From NCBI RefSeq assembly GCF_000224145.3, contig NW_004190493.2, positions 23,503 to 87,502 on the forward strand: a stretch of 64,000 bases of DNA, read 5' to 3'. Under the pieces are notes generated by a model. The model searched no databases. It saw only the letters and a list, made by a program, of their open reading frames with translations, and was not told the DNA's origin. Each line of letters opens with the position of its first letter. The stretch's first letter is position 1. This document shows, piece by piece, positions 45,366 through 59,419 of this stretch. The position numbers and the translations under genes are program-made. The stretch comes from Ciona intestinalis. Its lineage: Eukaryota; Chordata; Ascidiacea; Phlebobranchia; Cionidae.

Positions 45366-48069
45366 TAATATATTTAAAGATAAATTAACTGGCTTGAATC
45401 TGGACATAAAAACAATAATCCACAACATGTTTCTTGATTTGTTTAATTTTCCCGCCCTTTCCCTGTCATCATACTGCCTATTAAGTACCATAGCACTTTC
45501 CCCGAATCCAGGAAGGTTTATTTAAAAGTGGGCGGTGACGTTGTGTTGTTTTAAGTCGTAATCGTGTGATGAAATATACCTCCACTATTTCCGCAAGCTT
45601 TGTTTTTCAAAAGTTCGGAAAAAGAAAAAGGCAGTTTTTAGTCCCGTTCGCTGTTAAGGTTGTTCGCTTTTGCAGGACAAACTTTTCTCTCACGTGCATC
45701 GGAATTGAGTTTTGATTTTCTAATCCTTTCAACGGCGCGTGGGTTTAGTTATAATCAGAGCAACGAGCCATCAAACGAAACCCGTTTCCAATTCCGCCGA
45801 AAAACGCTGCACGGCCCATTACCGTGCCCCAACAATCGTGCTGCACGTGGTAGCGGTAAGGACCCAAGCTACCCCGAACTAAAACAACACGCTAAGCAGA
45901 CGTCGTTCCAGCGTTTTAAACAAACAACCCGTAAACAAGCGAAACGCGAAACGACAGACCGATATTAAGAGAAGTATAAAAACTGCTTTATGTAAACGAC
46001 GACAGCCTTTTTCAAGCAACGGTCTGGGTGGTAAAGTGTGTTTCTAACACTGTTCAAGTGCGTGTGGTCTTCTGTTGTTATGAGTTGCCTTCATAATGTT
46101 TTATGGTGTTTCTGTTGAGATTACTTCTTTAACGTGGTCCAAGATAGCCAAGATAATATCAAATGTTTTTTATTTTTAAGATCAATTTTTCTTATGTTTT
46201 TACAGGCACTGCCGAATTTCTTAACAATATTGTTTCAAAAAAAATCAGCGCTATTTCTTCATTTATTTCGTATTTTACTGGTCGTAAAATACTTTAAAAA
46301 ATAGTGAATGTATGCTTTGTAAAGGTTGTCAACGAATCTTGCCCGAACATGCATAGTGGTGATGTGCTTCTGCTGGTAATACCTCGATTCGCTACTATCT
46401 GTTCATTTACGTTCCCTGTATAACGCGTTAAAGTTCATCTAGACATACGTGTTGTTGATAATGACTTCATAATAATCCATTTAGGATGAAATGATTTACT
46501 CCTTGAACGTTTAAATTCGTTATCTGCCTCGTGGGACAAGGGGCGCCGAATTTTACGCAAAATATGTCGAGGTAATATTTCTACTGGCGTGGGACTCGGG
46601 CAAGAAAAACAACGGCAACGCATGGATTCCGTTTCGTCATAAACTATTACTCACTCGCCTGATAGGGTGTACAAGAATGCGCAAACGATAATATCTATCG
46701 CTCGCTCTCATTAAAAGGTTACCGGGTCTCGGTTTGGGCCATCGTTTTAATTGAATTAATCCTAAACAGTTTGTGTTTTGGAAACGTCCAGGGCAAATAC
46801 CATAATTGAATAATTTGTTGCCGGTGAGCGTCAGACGAAATCCATGCTGTAGGCCACAACTGCTGAAGATAACCCTGCACGGTAAAGACGCATCAATTAT
46901 AACTACCTGCTTTTCCCGGCCCCGGGAACACTTACAAAAGTAACCGCAAGCAATCGAGCAGAACATGTATAATATATAATACAGCTGACAAAATAAACAT
47001 AAACGAACCATCTGCAGCTCTTAAGTTGTTCGTATTGCCCAAACCCCGCTGCTTTCGTTGTGGTGTCCACAAACTTAAACAACAGTAGAATCATGTTCAC
47101 TTTGACATTCAAAAATTCGGTGTACTTGTAAATAAAGAAATTAGTTAGTGGCGCCTTGACGTACCACAAGCCAAATGGCAACAATTCGTGTAATACATTA
47201 ACCAGAGTTGACGCCCATGTTTCAACAATACATCAATATTAAAATGAGTGATGGTCACGGGAAAGTAAGTTACACTAATTCATATAAATCCGACTGCTAA
47301 GTTTAACTTACTTCTCGATTACAAAGCGGCCTGCTTCCCAACGACGACTTGTTCCTGCAGCCTTCTTTTTCATAAATAAGTCAGTATTATAATTTTACCA
47401 CAATTTGCATTGTGAACTATTTTTTGCATGAAATATTACAGATTTTTAAAATTGTGTTTTAATTGAGACGCGTAAACTCGCTAGAAACCGGTAGCTGTTA
47501 CGTAAGAAACGTACATATACATCTAGAATGATATACCTAGTGACGCAAGAAAGTGTAGGAAAAAGAGAGTCACTAAAGGCTTTCTTTTGCGGCACTGTGT
47601 TTCTACCAGACAGTCGGACATATTGTCGGCTGCTGGGTGCTCGTAAGGAGAAACAGGGTAAATAGGTTGCCATGGCTTCTCAGGTTCAACTATTTTTAAA
47701 ACCGTGTTTTGTTATAGAGAAATATACTGCTACAATATGTTTATTCAGTTTCAATATTGTAACATTCATTAACTTTTTATTGCTATTTCTGTTGTTGTTT
47801 TTTTCATGTTTAGACGGGGAAGTATGCCTATAGTATAGTTTTTTAGTAATCTGTTGGTAAAGTGTCATTTTTAAAGTTGGTTACAACGCGTTTGTTATTT
47901 TATTCATAATTATTTTGTTTATAGGTGCAATCAAATAAAGTTACATTATTTTTTTCAGCTGGGAAAATGAATATTTTAGCCAACATATACGATTTACAAG
48001 TTACTATTTAGTACTGCTGACAGTTTAACTTAAATCAAGCTGAAACAACCAAATTTGAAAACTAGGAAA
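45366..48069. other. Intergenic region upstream of Tlx
   Basis: No gene recognised on either strand in 2.7 kb. Open frames at 45660-45968 (+) and 46637-47184 (-) show no domain and no splice partner. The region is relatively poor in repeats, as expected where a developmental gene keeps its cis-regulatory DNA; that is inference. Confidence 0.5.
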
Positions 48070-51000
48070 ATGCATCAAACCAGGCCCATGCCAGCGCACA
48101 TACACGGCCAGGAAAATATATCATTTAGCATTAACCAGATTCTTAGTCCAGCTTCTGAAGGATCAACCATGGACGATGACAATGGCGTGGCAAGAGATTC
48201 TTACCAGTACTGTGGTCGAAGTTATGAGGCTTCCAGTAACACCTTGAACGAAAAGTCTAACAATAATAACAGCGGTTCTGGAAACGGTTACTTCTATCCC
48301 CAGCTGGGCGGATACTGGGGCAGTGACTTGTACAATGGGCAGTATTATAATGGGTGCAGATTCACAGATTATTACCCGAATTATGGAGGTCGTAGCAACT
48401 CAATATATGGGAACGAATACCCACCAAACAACCACCATGCTGAACCTGGAAGATCAACAGAATCTTGTGGAAAGTTCGGTTCAAATGGAATTGGTTCAAT
48501 TAATAATGACAAGTTGAGCGCATGCTCCAACGCCACAGGTACAAATGTAAGTGGTTCGGACAGAAACGAAACTTTATTTCGAAGTAATACAAGTTCAGAC
48601 AACTCCCCGACAACAAAGGATCCAGCGCAGGCACAACAGCCCTTATCAGACCCCAACCCCCACGATCGCCATTTTTCTAAATTCAACAACTGTCGGTTCC
48701 GCTCGTGTGAAGTTGACGGGTTTAACAAACTGTACGATAAGGAGTCTCAATGTAGCCAACAACAGAACACACTGGGGAACCATTACAGCGGTGCTTTCGC
48801 TGCAACAAACTGTTACGGGAGCTGTTGTACAGGCTATGCGGCGGCAGCAGCCTTGCTGACCGGCGGGCTACCCCAAACATCGTGCGGGGTCGGATCCTTG
48901 GCCACCCCGGCACTAAACGTCAACCCAGCACATACAACGTTTACTCAGCAAGCAGCCGCGATGGCCGCAGTTGATTCAGCCGTTGCAGCGGCCACTGCTG
49001 GGTCAGGAAGCCTCCTTCGAGTTCCCAACCACCGAAGCCTCCACAGATCTTCACTGTTAACTTCCAACTTCCCATGGATGGAAAGCAGACGGGAACGAAT
49101 AGCACGTGGGTACAAATATGTGCTTATTCTCAATCCGTTAAATTGGTACTGAGCTTGTGTATTATAAGCACCGTAATTTGCAAGCCCAAATATCATAGTT
49201 TTATAAAAGCTTGCCTACAATTTATAAGTATCTTAAAATACGCAGGTTTTACCAATCAGTAACCGCACTGTACAAACTATAATAATAACATAATCGGTTT
49301 ACGAACCTTCCATTATACCCATACTATATTCGATAATAGTTATGAAGTTTGTCGCACCACCGCTTACAACTTATTCGTGTGGACGCCATTTTGTTATTTT
49401 CGCCCCAAAATACACACGAGCGGAAGTCTCCCCCTTTGCTAAAGTAAACAATAGCAACCACGCTTGTTTCAAAACACGATTGGCAAATAGGTGGGCGAAC
49501 AAACTCCTTGCTATATAATCTATCGCAGTATGTTAAAGCAGATATCCAGTGTTTAGTCAACAAACTATTACCTCGAATAAAGAAGCATTAACAAGCTTGC
49601 GGAACGCGCATTAATCTCATCAAAGCAGAGCGAGATTTAAAGAATGTTCCTCGTATGACCTGACTTGATTCGTAGAAAATATCGTGCAGAAAGAATTTTT
49701 GTTTAAAACCTTTTTTATTGAAAAAATCTGTTTTCGTACTTCACGTACACGGTCTTACATGGGAACGCGTTTTGAAAGAGAATATGGCCCTGGAAAGACA
49801 TTTACAAAAAAACGATTGAAAGCACTTGACTACTGGACGCATCTCCTTGTGAAGTGATATAATACCGTATCATGTTACATGCTTCCCCTAAGTAACGCAT
49901 AGCATATAGTGATCGAGTATCCCTCCCACCACACTTTGGAAACAAGCATGTCTAAATCTCGAAATTAACGAACTTACATCACGCTGGTTAAAAAAATTCT
50001 TGGAAAGATATTCCTTACAGTTAAGGGTATTAGCAATAACTATAAATCATAGCGAATAATTTGTTAAAAGCGGGTTTCAGTTTCTGGTCCCGCCGATCTC
50101 ATTTTTTGTTCCCAGCCTTTTCTACAATGATAGGCTGTTCGTCTCTTTTGGCCTGCATATACAGTCTATCTTGTTCTATATAGTCAAGTGGTTTATTTAA
50201 ACATACAAGACAACTTATATGCGATTAAGAAGCACATTCTTTACACCCGAGGCAATGCTTAAGATCAAACTCTCGAATAACTAACATGCGATAGGAATAA
50301 TTCGTATCGCGCGCCTGTAATACAAGTGAACGCAACAGAGATTCAAACACGGCAGCAAATTGTTAACACTTTTTATGCAAGCATGAATGACTAACTAACA
50401 TTTTCTTACACTAATCCCAGATCATGCAGTGAACACTTCTGTTTATTTCCAGGCAGTAAAAGTTATAAAATACCTCTGTATATAAGTTTGCTAAAGTTAA
50501 CAAAAGAAACAGTCCAACTAAAAATATTCGAAAATATAGGGAACGTGTTGTCCAATCCGTTGGGAAACAAAAATGTAGAAAATTTTAATTTGAAATACAG
50601 AAATGTCTTCTTAAACAGAAATCGTCTAACTTTTAATGCCGGTATTCTTATGATGTATATATAAACAGCTTACAATTTTGTAGTAATTGTATGATGGCCC
50701 TTTCACTTTCAACCAAAGCAACATTCGAAAAATAAATGTTTAATAATTTACTTTTTCAGTCACCAGAAGAATCGGGCATCCATACCAAAACCGAACTCCT
50801 CCAAAGAAAAAGAAGCCTCGAACATCTTTTAGTAGAATTCAGATATGTGAACTGGAAAAAAGATTCCATCGGCAGAAATACCTTGCGAGTTCGGAGCGAG
50901 CAGCACTGGCAAAGTCACTTAAAATGACTGACGCCCAAGTAAAAACTTGGTTTCAAAACCGACGTACAAAGTGGAGGTTAGTTTTGGTTGCTTTTTAGTG

Positions 51001-54000
51001 TTTTGTTTTTAAACTTGCTTTGAACTAACAATAGATTAACAATATTTGAAACAATAACTGTCTGTATGGCTGGGCAAATTCTTTGTCTTTTAATCTTTAA
51101 AAATATATACATGGTACCTTCATACACGAAACATAAATCGTGGCACCTTGATACAAGATACCTTGATACATAAAACCGTTTAACAGCTAATTTCAAATTA
51201 TACTTAAGTTTTTCATTGTATTTTTATATTTAACAGCTAATTTCAAATTATACTTAAGTTTTTCATTGTATTTTTATATTTAAGAGCTAAATTCAAATTA
51301 CTTTATTTTATTAATTTTATTTGCATTCCTTTACGCCCGAGTCAATCTATCTAAACACGAAATGTTTTGTTACCAAAACATTCAGATTTTATTATTTAAT
51401 ATCAGCGTTAAGTTCGCTTCCAGAAAATCTACACTGTATAATGAGGCACATTCTTATCTTAAACTCCCGGTCACGGCACAGTCATATCAGACCCAGGATT
51501 GGCCAATTGGTCCAAAGCAACCACCTAATATGTTTTTATAGATACGAGCGTATTGCCATAAAACGCCAAACCTAATAACTTCGACACTCTCTTTAAATTT
51601 ATCGACAGGCTGTCATAACACACTCAAGTTAATCACGACGAACGCATTTTTTTCTTGCATCGTGTGAACACTTTGTAACTTCGACTTTCGTAATAATAGG
51701 GTGTAAGATCATCCAACGTGTAATATCTGGTCTATATTATGTTAATGCTGCTAACCAATTCTTTTGAATAATTACCCAAACGTTTTACTGTCGCCTGCAC
51801 AGATTATAATGATTTAAGTCGCAAACATTTTTGTGATGCTACACTAAATCTCTTATCCGATTACATTGAATTTCTGACAGCTTAGCGGAGTAAGACAAGT
51901 AATTAACCGCTATTACAGTACCGCTGTCGAATTAGGAAATATCCTCACACTGTCTTTCGTGATAACTTTGTCGATTACATGCTGAATTATAGAGCGGCGT
52001 TGTACATGACGAAAAGCCTATTGATTTTCGTGTATTTCAACGCTAATAACTCCCAAGCTTTCAAATCGGCACTTTAATTTGGTTTGGAGCAAGTTAAAAC
52101 ATAACTGACAGGTGGAGCATCGCCTGCTTACGATAATGAGGCAGCGCTTTGCATGAAATTAAGTTAAGACGGCAGTCCATAGATCGCAAAAACAGGAGAC
52201 AGATCGATCTAGGTCCCATCCACTTTTAGTTTTATGACATTTCCTGACTATTTATTCGCACAACCAAATTATGCCGAAACGCCGCAGTCTTATTTATTAA
52301 TTTTCGACATTAACAGCAATAAAAACCGAATAAACGTCAAAACGCGCAGAGACGATCGATTTTTATCACCAAGTGAGGTGCACTGCTGTCGATTTTACGC
52401 TGTTCTGATTGTCCTAACTCGAAAACATTAAATATTAACACTTGGACAGTTGACTTCCCGCTTGCTCGTGGTCCCTCGCTGCATTCGGATTTGACGTTGG
52501 GCGCGTTTTCCGAAAAATTGCCAATCGAATTGGCAGAAGTGGGAACTCATTTAATCACCTTAACATGGGGAAAGCGGGTCACTCGGCAAGGTCACATCTC
52601 AAATGTGGATGTCAGAAGGGCGGACACGCCGATTATTTAGTCACTAATGGGAAGGCTCGATACACGAGCCGCTGTTTAGTATGGGATCCGCACGCCGCCG
52701 CCATTTTGTTTTAAACCGCACCATCTGACAGTAAACAACTTCTTTATTTGCGTATCTTAATATTGCTAGATTCGTGTTTGTTAAATACAAGTAAACGGTT
52801 TATTAACTGGTTATTTTCTAAAAATATTTTAAAATAGAATTTTACGAAACAAATCGTACTGGATAAAATTATTTCGCTTTTACAACTGTAAAGCTATACT
52901 TTCAAAAATACGAAACAATATTTTTCGCGGTAACGAACTGGCATTTCACCAAAAGTTCATAGTAGCAGAAATTTTAATCCTCGCGCGGTGGTATTAAATT
53001 GATATAAACGGAAGATCAGCTTGGTACTTTTGCTGATCGATAAAGTCCGTGTGTTTACGAAGGCGAGCTCAGACGAAGCGTTGTTGCATTCTTGGTATAG
53101 TCTGTATATTCTAACGTCGGGTGTTGCGGCCCTTGAAACCGATACCCTGATCTGCATCATTGAACTAGATCCACTTGTAAACACCGAGTCCCATGTAAGT
53201 CGACAGCTGGGTGGTCCACAGCCTGGTTCTGTTGCCCAGACCCCACCGAGGTTTGAAGCCCGGCCAGATTCCTATCTCATTCCAAAACCCTCGCATCGAG
53301 AAAGGTGAGGATGGATACGACTCTGACCGTGTGTGCCGTGCGTTGGTGCAGGTGCTTGGTGCTGGTTTGTTATTTTTGGGTGACTCTCTATACACGCAAA
53401 TGCCCGCAGCTTAGGAATATACAAAACCCCTAAATAAGTGAAACGCGTCAGTTTGTATAAGCCCTTCATGCCAACGTTTACTTTCAATATAACCAAACGT
53501 GTCTCTTTGTTTCATTGGTGCTCGTTTTCTTACTACACGGCGACCGTGGAGGGCCAAACAAAGCTTTGCCATTCTTAGAAACTCAAGCAAAGATTGCTCA
53601 TATAGGAACTACAATACGCATCGTGCGTGGATTTACCTTTCCGCCCATCAAGCCTTTTATCTTCACGCTCAGTTAAGCTGCAATCAGCGTAGTGAACGCA
53701 TCTAAAGAACCTCTAACGATCCGGCTTATCTCAATTGGCCATCTTCAGTGTGCTGATGGGAGGCCTCAATTTACGTCGACCACTAGCTCAATAACTCTTC
53801 GGTTTAATTGACGTCCAATTCGCAACGAAGAACTGTAAAGATCATAACTATAAAGCTGTATTGCTCCTTTTTGTTCAGCCAATATGTAGTTGAAACTTGG
53901 TATTGAATCGACTTTTAACCGAGTGCGAGTTATACCAACGTGTTTATTTTGGCGCTTGATTTTTAACCATCCGTGCTGATTGTAACCGAGAAAGTAATAA

Positions 54001-54850
54001 CGACAGTTTAATTTCACGCTATTTCTCCTTGAAAGAGTGGAAGATGTATAATGGCTGCCATTATGACTTCTATGATACCTGTTGTTGCTTAATTTAAATC
54101 AGGCTTAAATTTGTTTGTTTTTTCGAATTTTCTATGAAATCTGCCCAGCTTTTATTAACTTATAAACTATTTCGCATCAAAATAAAATATAAAATAGATA
54201 AAAACCTAAGTGTGTATCATTGCGTATAGAAATGTGTTATTCCAACACAAAACTGCATTGAGGATTTATTTTTTGTCTGCTGAATTTTTCTTCTACATTT
54301 CATAAACGTTTCGAGTTGCCCTTGGTGTTTACACTTATTATAGAAAATCATAACACACCTGTTTCGATCGACCTGTATTCCCGCTTTGCTTTAACCCTTT
54401 TTCCTCGCCTCACACCCTGGCGGCATTATCAGTCATCTCTGCAAAAGATAAACGCCGACCTCTCGCTCTCAATTCTTTTCGTTCGTTTGGTCGGCCTGCT
54501 GTGCCCGTGAATTGTAATTTCACGGCGTGATCGGCGCGTGAAGCGTGTGATCGGACATCCCGAGGAGTAATATTTGATTGGCGCGATTACTACGCTTGCT
54601 ATTCTAGCTCAAACGATATCAATATTTTAATTTCGATTCGTAATTTCCTTAACGTACCATATTTAAACGCAGAAGGCAGACAACTGAGGAGAGAGAAGCA
54701 GAGCGACAAGCTGCCCAACGACTCATCAACCAATTGCAACAAGAAGCGTTGGCGCGTGCACCAATGCCGGCACCAGATGCCATCTGTTTACGGAATGCTT
54801 CGCTCTACGCTCTGCATAATCTACAAGCCCGCCTTCAGAATGCACAATAA
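48070..54850 (+). CDS. Tlx: Tlx (T-cell leukaemia homeobox) family transcription factor
   Basis: Three coding exons: 48070-49105, 50760-50976, 54673-54850, with phases 1 and 2; 476 residues. An Eh1-type Groucho-binding motif lies near the N terminus ([10 protein letters not shown], about 18-27). A long low-complexity Ser/Asn/Gly region with an Ala run follows. The segment before the homeodomain, PWMES then [20 protein letters not shown], is diagnostic of Tlx. The homeodomain (about 362-421) has [20 protein letters not shown] and [18 protein letters not shown], with the Tlx-specific Thr at position 47 of helix 3. The last exon gives [17 protein letters not shown] and [13 protein letters not shown], also Tlx-type. 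Vertebrate Tlx genes specify neurons and spleen. The first ATG is used as start; a TTG-initiated extension at 48055 is not needed. The last exon has a second copy at 56388-56565. Confidence 0.97.
51181..51302. repeat. 51-bp minisatellite, about 2.4 copies, in Tlx intron 2
   Basis: TAACAGCTAATTTCAAATTA and CTTAAGTTTTTCATTG repeat at 51181 and 51232, with a partial third unit from 51283. Confidence 0.9.
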
Positions 54851-55176
54851 TCAACAGCACAGTTCTTTCTTGCACATTCCACCGAACACAAGCACAGCAG
54901 ACGCGTTGCGATATATAATAGCGTCACAGCTCCTTATGTTTTGAAACGCGATTCCAAGTGTAATAGATCAATTTGCAAAAGTTTCAAAATGTTTTCATGT
55001 TCCGTATACTTTGTTTCACATTTTTCCACTTCTTCCACTGTATTTTTCAAGACGTCTATTGATTATATTATTTATTCCATGCGCTCAATAACTTTTGCAT
55101 GGAGTTTTATCTTTGATGTTTTGGACGCAGCTTTTTTAAGAATATTTCTTCCACAACGTTTCATCTGCTTTTAATG
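53526..55176 (+). repeat. First copy of a 1.6 kb near-identical block (holds Tlx exon 3)
   Basis: It matches 55302-56893 from TTTCTTACTACACGGCGACC to CATCTGCTTTTAATG. Its right end coincides with the first N of the gap, and its left end matches the first base after the gap. A 61-bp indel near 54100-54170 separates the copies. This is the pattern of an unmerged overlap between two contigs. Confidence 0.9.
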
Positions 55177-55301
55177 NNNNNNNNNNNNNNNNNNNNNNNN
55201 NNNNNNNNNNNNNNNNNNNNNNNNNNNNNNNNNNNNNNNNNNNNNNNNNNNNNNNNNNNNNNNNNNNNNNNNNNNNNNNNNNNNNNNNNNNNNNNNNNNN
55301 N
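55177..55301. other. Assembly gap (N run)
   Basis: One hundred and twenty-five N bases, flanked on both sides by the ends of the same 1.6 kb block. The true distance may be negative, that is, the two contigs overlap. Confidence 0.99.
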
Positions 55302-56893
55302 TTTCTTACTACACGGCGACCGTGGAGGGCCAAACAAAGCTTTGCCATTCTTAGGAACTCAAGCAAAGATTGCTCGTATAGGAACTACAATACGCATCGT
55401 GCGTGGATTTACCTTTCCGCCCATCAAGCCTTTTATCTTCACGCTCAGTTAAGCTGCAATCAGCGTAGTGAACGCATCTAAAGAACCTCTAACGATCCGG
55501 CTTATCTCAATTGGCCATCTTCAGTGTGCTGATGGGAGGCCTCAATTTACGTCGACCACTAGCTCAATAACTCTTCGGTTTAATTGACGTCCAATTCGCA
55601 ACGAAGAACTGTAAAGATCATAACTATAAAGCTGTATTGCTCCTTTTTGTTCAGCCAATATGTAGTTGAAACTTGTTATTGAATCGACTTTAAACCGAGT
55701 GCGAGTTATACCAACGTGTTTATTTTGGCGCTTGATTTTTTACCATCCGTGCTGATTGTAACCGAGAAAGTAATAACGACAGTTTAATTTCACGCTATTT
55801 CTCCTTAAAAGAGTGGAAGATATATTATGGCTGCCATTATGACTTCTATGATACCTGTTGTTGCTTAATTTTACTTATAAACTATTTCGCATCAAAATAA
55901 AATATAAAATAGATAAAAACCTGAGTGTGTATCATTGCGTATAGAAATGTGTTATTCCAACACAAAACTGCATTGAGGATTTATTTTTTGTCTGCTGAAT
56001 TTTTCTTCTACATTTCATAAATGTTTCGAGTTGCCCTTGGCGTTTACACTTATTATAGAAAATCATAACACACCTGTTTCGATCGACCTGTATTCCCGCT
56101 TTGCTTTAACCCTTTTTCCTCGCCTCACACCCTGGCGGCATTATCAGTCATCTCTGCAAAAGATAAACGCCGACCTCTCACTCTCAATTCTTTTCGTTCG
56201 TTTGGTCGGCCTGCTGTGCTCGTGAATTGTAATTTCACGGCGTGATCGGCGCGTGAAGCGTGTGATCGGACATCCCGAGGAGTAATATTTGATTGGCGCG
56301 ATTACTACGCTTGCTATTCTAGCTCAAACGATATCAATATTTTAATTTCGATTCGTAATTTCCTTAACGTACCATATTTAAACGCAGAAGGCAGACAACT
56401 GAGGAGAGAGAAGCAGAGCGACAAGCTGCGCAACGACTCATCAACCAGTTGCAACAAGAAGCGTTGGCGCGTGCACCGATGCCGGCACCAGATGCCATTT
56501 GTTTGCGGAATGCTTCACTATACGCCCTGCATAATCTACAAGCCCGCCTTCAGAATGCACAATAACCAACAGCACAGTTCTTTCTTGCAAACCATTCCAC
56601 CCAGCACAAGCACACAGATACGTTGCGATGTATAATAGCGTCACAGCTCCTTATGTTTTAAAACGCGATTCCAAGTGTAATAGATCAATTTACAAAAGTT
56701 TCAAAATGTTTTCATGTTCCGTATACTTTGTTTCACATTTTTCAACTTCTTCCACTGTATTTTCCAAGACGTTTATTGATTATATTATTTATTCCATGCG
56801 CTCAATAACTTTTGCATGGAGTTTTATCTTTGATGTTTTGGACGCAGCTTTTTTAAGAATATTTCTTCCACAACGTTTCATCTGCTTTTAATG
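55302..56893 (+). repeat. Second copy of the 1.6 kb block
   Basis: Similar to 53526-55176 throughout, with about 1-2% differences in the left part and more around the exon. It continues into unique DNA after 56893, while the first copy stops at the gap. Confidence 0.9.
56388..56565 (+). CDS. Tlx: Second copy of Tlx last exon (probable allele, assembly duplicate)
   Basis: Identical in encoded protein to 54673-54850, with acceptor CGCAG and TAA stop intact. The two differ at eight sites, all third-codon synonymous (GCC/GCG, CAA/CAG, CCA/CCG, ATC/ATT, TTA/TTG, TCG/TCA, CTC/CTA, GCT/GCC). Either copy could complete the Tlx transcript. Most likely only one exists per haplotype. Confidence 0.85.
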
Positions 56894-59395
56894 TTATCAT
56901 GATTATGTTGTTACGTCTTCCGTTTTGTGGGTTTCGCTATATATGGATTCCACCACAAGAATATATAAAGTTAAACAACACCCTGTTGTATGGCGTATTG
57001 TATATTGATTGGTGTTTAAGATGTCAGAAATTGTCATCAGGAAGCTAAAACTTCTTCAAAGAGATGAGAGGAAGTGACAGATACTTTCCGGCAGTTATCA
57101 AGCAGTGCGACGTGATGCCATATAAGGTACGTTGCTATCTCATCTGAGCGGACGTCCGCAATGACGCTAAGCGAATTTCAAACTGGGAATCCGTCTACGC
57201 GGCGTCGCTGAAGCAGCCACTACGATATGTTTATCTCTCCTTGTCGCTTCTCGTGTTGCTTCCTCAAACTACGAAGTGACTTAATACGTCGACAACTGTT
57301 GCGTCGTGATAAACCGAGTTTGATCGACGTACAGCAATGGCGGATTGCGTAAACACGTAAGCTTTGCCTGACGTAAACTTTATCACGTGGAATGAGACAG
57401 AAGCACATAGCAACACTCATTATCAAACTTTATTTGACTGGATATACTACGTATATGCAGGGGTCAACAGAAAAAATGGAAACCTCGCCATTTTGCCAGT
57501 GTACTGCAAGCGAATAGGCTACGCTGTGTTGGCTTAGAGCTTCCACAAAAAAACATTTTGCTTACCGTTATACTCCTGTTTTTTCTGCACATGAAACAAG
57601 TTTGTAAGATTTTAAAACTGTAAGTCTCAAGGATCACATGACCGCCACGCGACAAGCGCGATTATACACAGTAATCATTAAAGCAACCAGACATATAGTA
57701 TAGGCTACCGCAGAACACCTTTATTTTAGGTAAGTCGAGAATTACGAATTTGTTTATTACAGGCAGAAATTATAATTGCTCTGATTTTTTTGAATTTAAA
57801 ACATAAACTTAAAGGCGTAAACAATGGTACTTTTGCTTAAATCAGCTATAAACATTCACCAAACCGATATTCTCACGGTAAAGTTTTTGTTCCACGTAAT
57901 CCTGGATTTATGGGCAGCTAACCAAGAGTTAAGTGGCCGGACTTTTTCCAAGTGCCTTAATTGTACAGATTAGATTTTTGTGCCACTTGGCCACGTTAAC
58001 CCACAGAGGTGCCAAGCAGTCTGCATGGGTGATGGGAGAGCGAACAGCAGTTAAAAAACGCCTTGAAATCATTTCTACCAACGTTACCTCGTTCACATAC
58101 TGGTTGGAACGCACGAACTTGACCTTGCCTTGGTATACACGTGTTATTATTATTAATAACTAACTTATACGTTTAAATTCGTTGTAAATTTGTGGTATTT
58201 TCTTTCATTTTTAGAAGAACCGCTTTACCACAACTGTATTGAAGTAATTTTTGCTTGACATTCCTAATTATTTTATAGTATCCCTACACGTAAGGAGTCT
58301 ATATATCGTAACAGACATTTGTCGCAGATGTTTCAGAAATCTACAGTGTCTTCTTGTGGGGACAGTGGTGCATTTGATTGACAGAATGTAACAGCAAAAC
58401 CTGCTGAACAGTTGCTCAGTTGCTTTTTATCGCAAGCAAGGTTACTCGAGCTAAACATCAAAGACCGCAACGTCTAAATGAATACTTAACTAAAATACAA
58501 CCACACAGGTATGTCCTATGTTTGGCTTTTTAACGCCCCAGCAATCGTAAACCGCTCTTTGGTTCGTGGATTAACGGAAGTAAACAAATATCAAGAAACA
58601 ATTTTTCGTACATCGTTTTCGCGATAAACCTCGTTATTGTTCCCGCGGTTCATCAGCTTTGAACGCTTCTCTTCCATCAAGACTTACGTCGCCGCCTGTC
58701 TAAAAATACAAGCAGGCATTCGATTAAAACCGGCGGCCTTAAAGTTTGACCAAATGACTGTTCGGTTTAAATTGCCACACAGACACGCCGTACTCGGCTT
58801 TGTATACACGATTATCGGCAGCGTCAGCCGCATCGTCGCCGAAGCGACTTTGGATTAGGACTTTTACCACAAATCCAGCTCCCATAAACGCGTACAGTTT
58901 AATCTGATTACCACAACTGTTGCGGGTAGCTCAAGGTTAAAGACAAGTCGGCTGTGAGAGGCAAAGAAACTGGCAACTCATCGGTAATTTCGACCAGTAT
59001 CACTTGCGTCGTTAACGCCATTCAGGCATTTCTATATACAGACATTATGCTGTTGACCTCGGTCAAAAAAGGCGCATACTTGGCCGCATATCTGTTGACC
59101 GTCAGCAAACTACATGGGTGTACATGGTATCGGATTTCTAGATCAAACGGGGGATGACAAGATACCATGTAAAAGATTCTGATTAACGACTGGCGTCACA
59201 ATTTTGCTAAGCTTTCTTCGACGTATTTAGTTAAATACCAGTATTTTAAGAAAACAAATCACATAAAAACATGACAATTATCATTAACAATATTTGCTAC
59301 AATATTGTAGTTGCATGTTTGAATATTTAACAAAAATAAAACAAAACTAAGAGCATTTATAGCGTATAAGATCAACTTAACATATATATTTGATT
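56894..59395. other. Intergenic, nothing recognised
   Basis: No coding exon recognised in 2.5 kb on either strand. Open frames at 58637-58858 and 58954-59157 lack domains or splice context. Confidence 0.5.
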
Positions 59396-59401
59396 TTTAT
59401 T
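59396..59401 (-). terminator. Polyadenylation signal AATAAA of the DUF3605-like gene
   Basis: AATAAA on the minus strand lies about 20 bases after the stop codon at 59420. Confidence 0.65.
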
Positions 59402-59419
59402 TACTTTGAAACAAGTGGG

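Noticed and set aside
45660-45968. 102-codon plus-strand frame rich in Arg and Thr
   Set aside because: No family recognised and no supporting exon structure.
46637-47184. Cys-rich minus-strand open frames upstream of Tlx
   Set aside because: No signal of homology, no clear splice sites; chance frames in a non-coding region are more likely.
53160-53440. tRNA- or SINE-like stretch with a B-box-like GGTTTGAAGCC in Tlx intron 2
   Set aside because: No consistent A box or cloverleaf could be drawn and no second copy was seen in the window; left unassigned.
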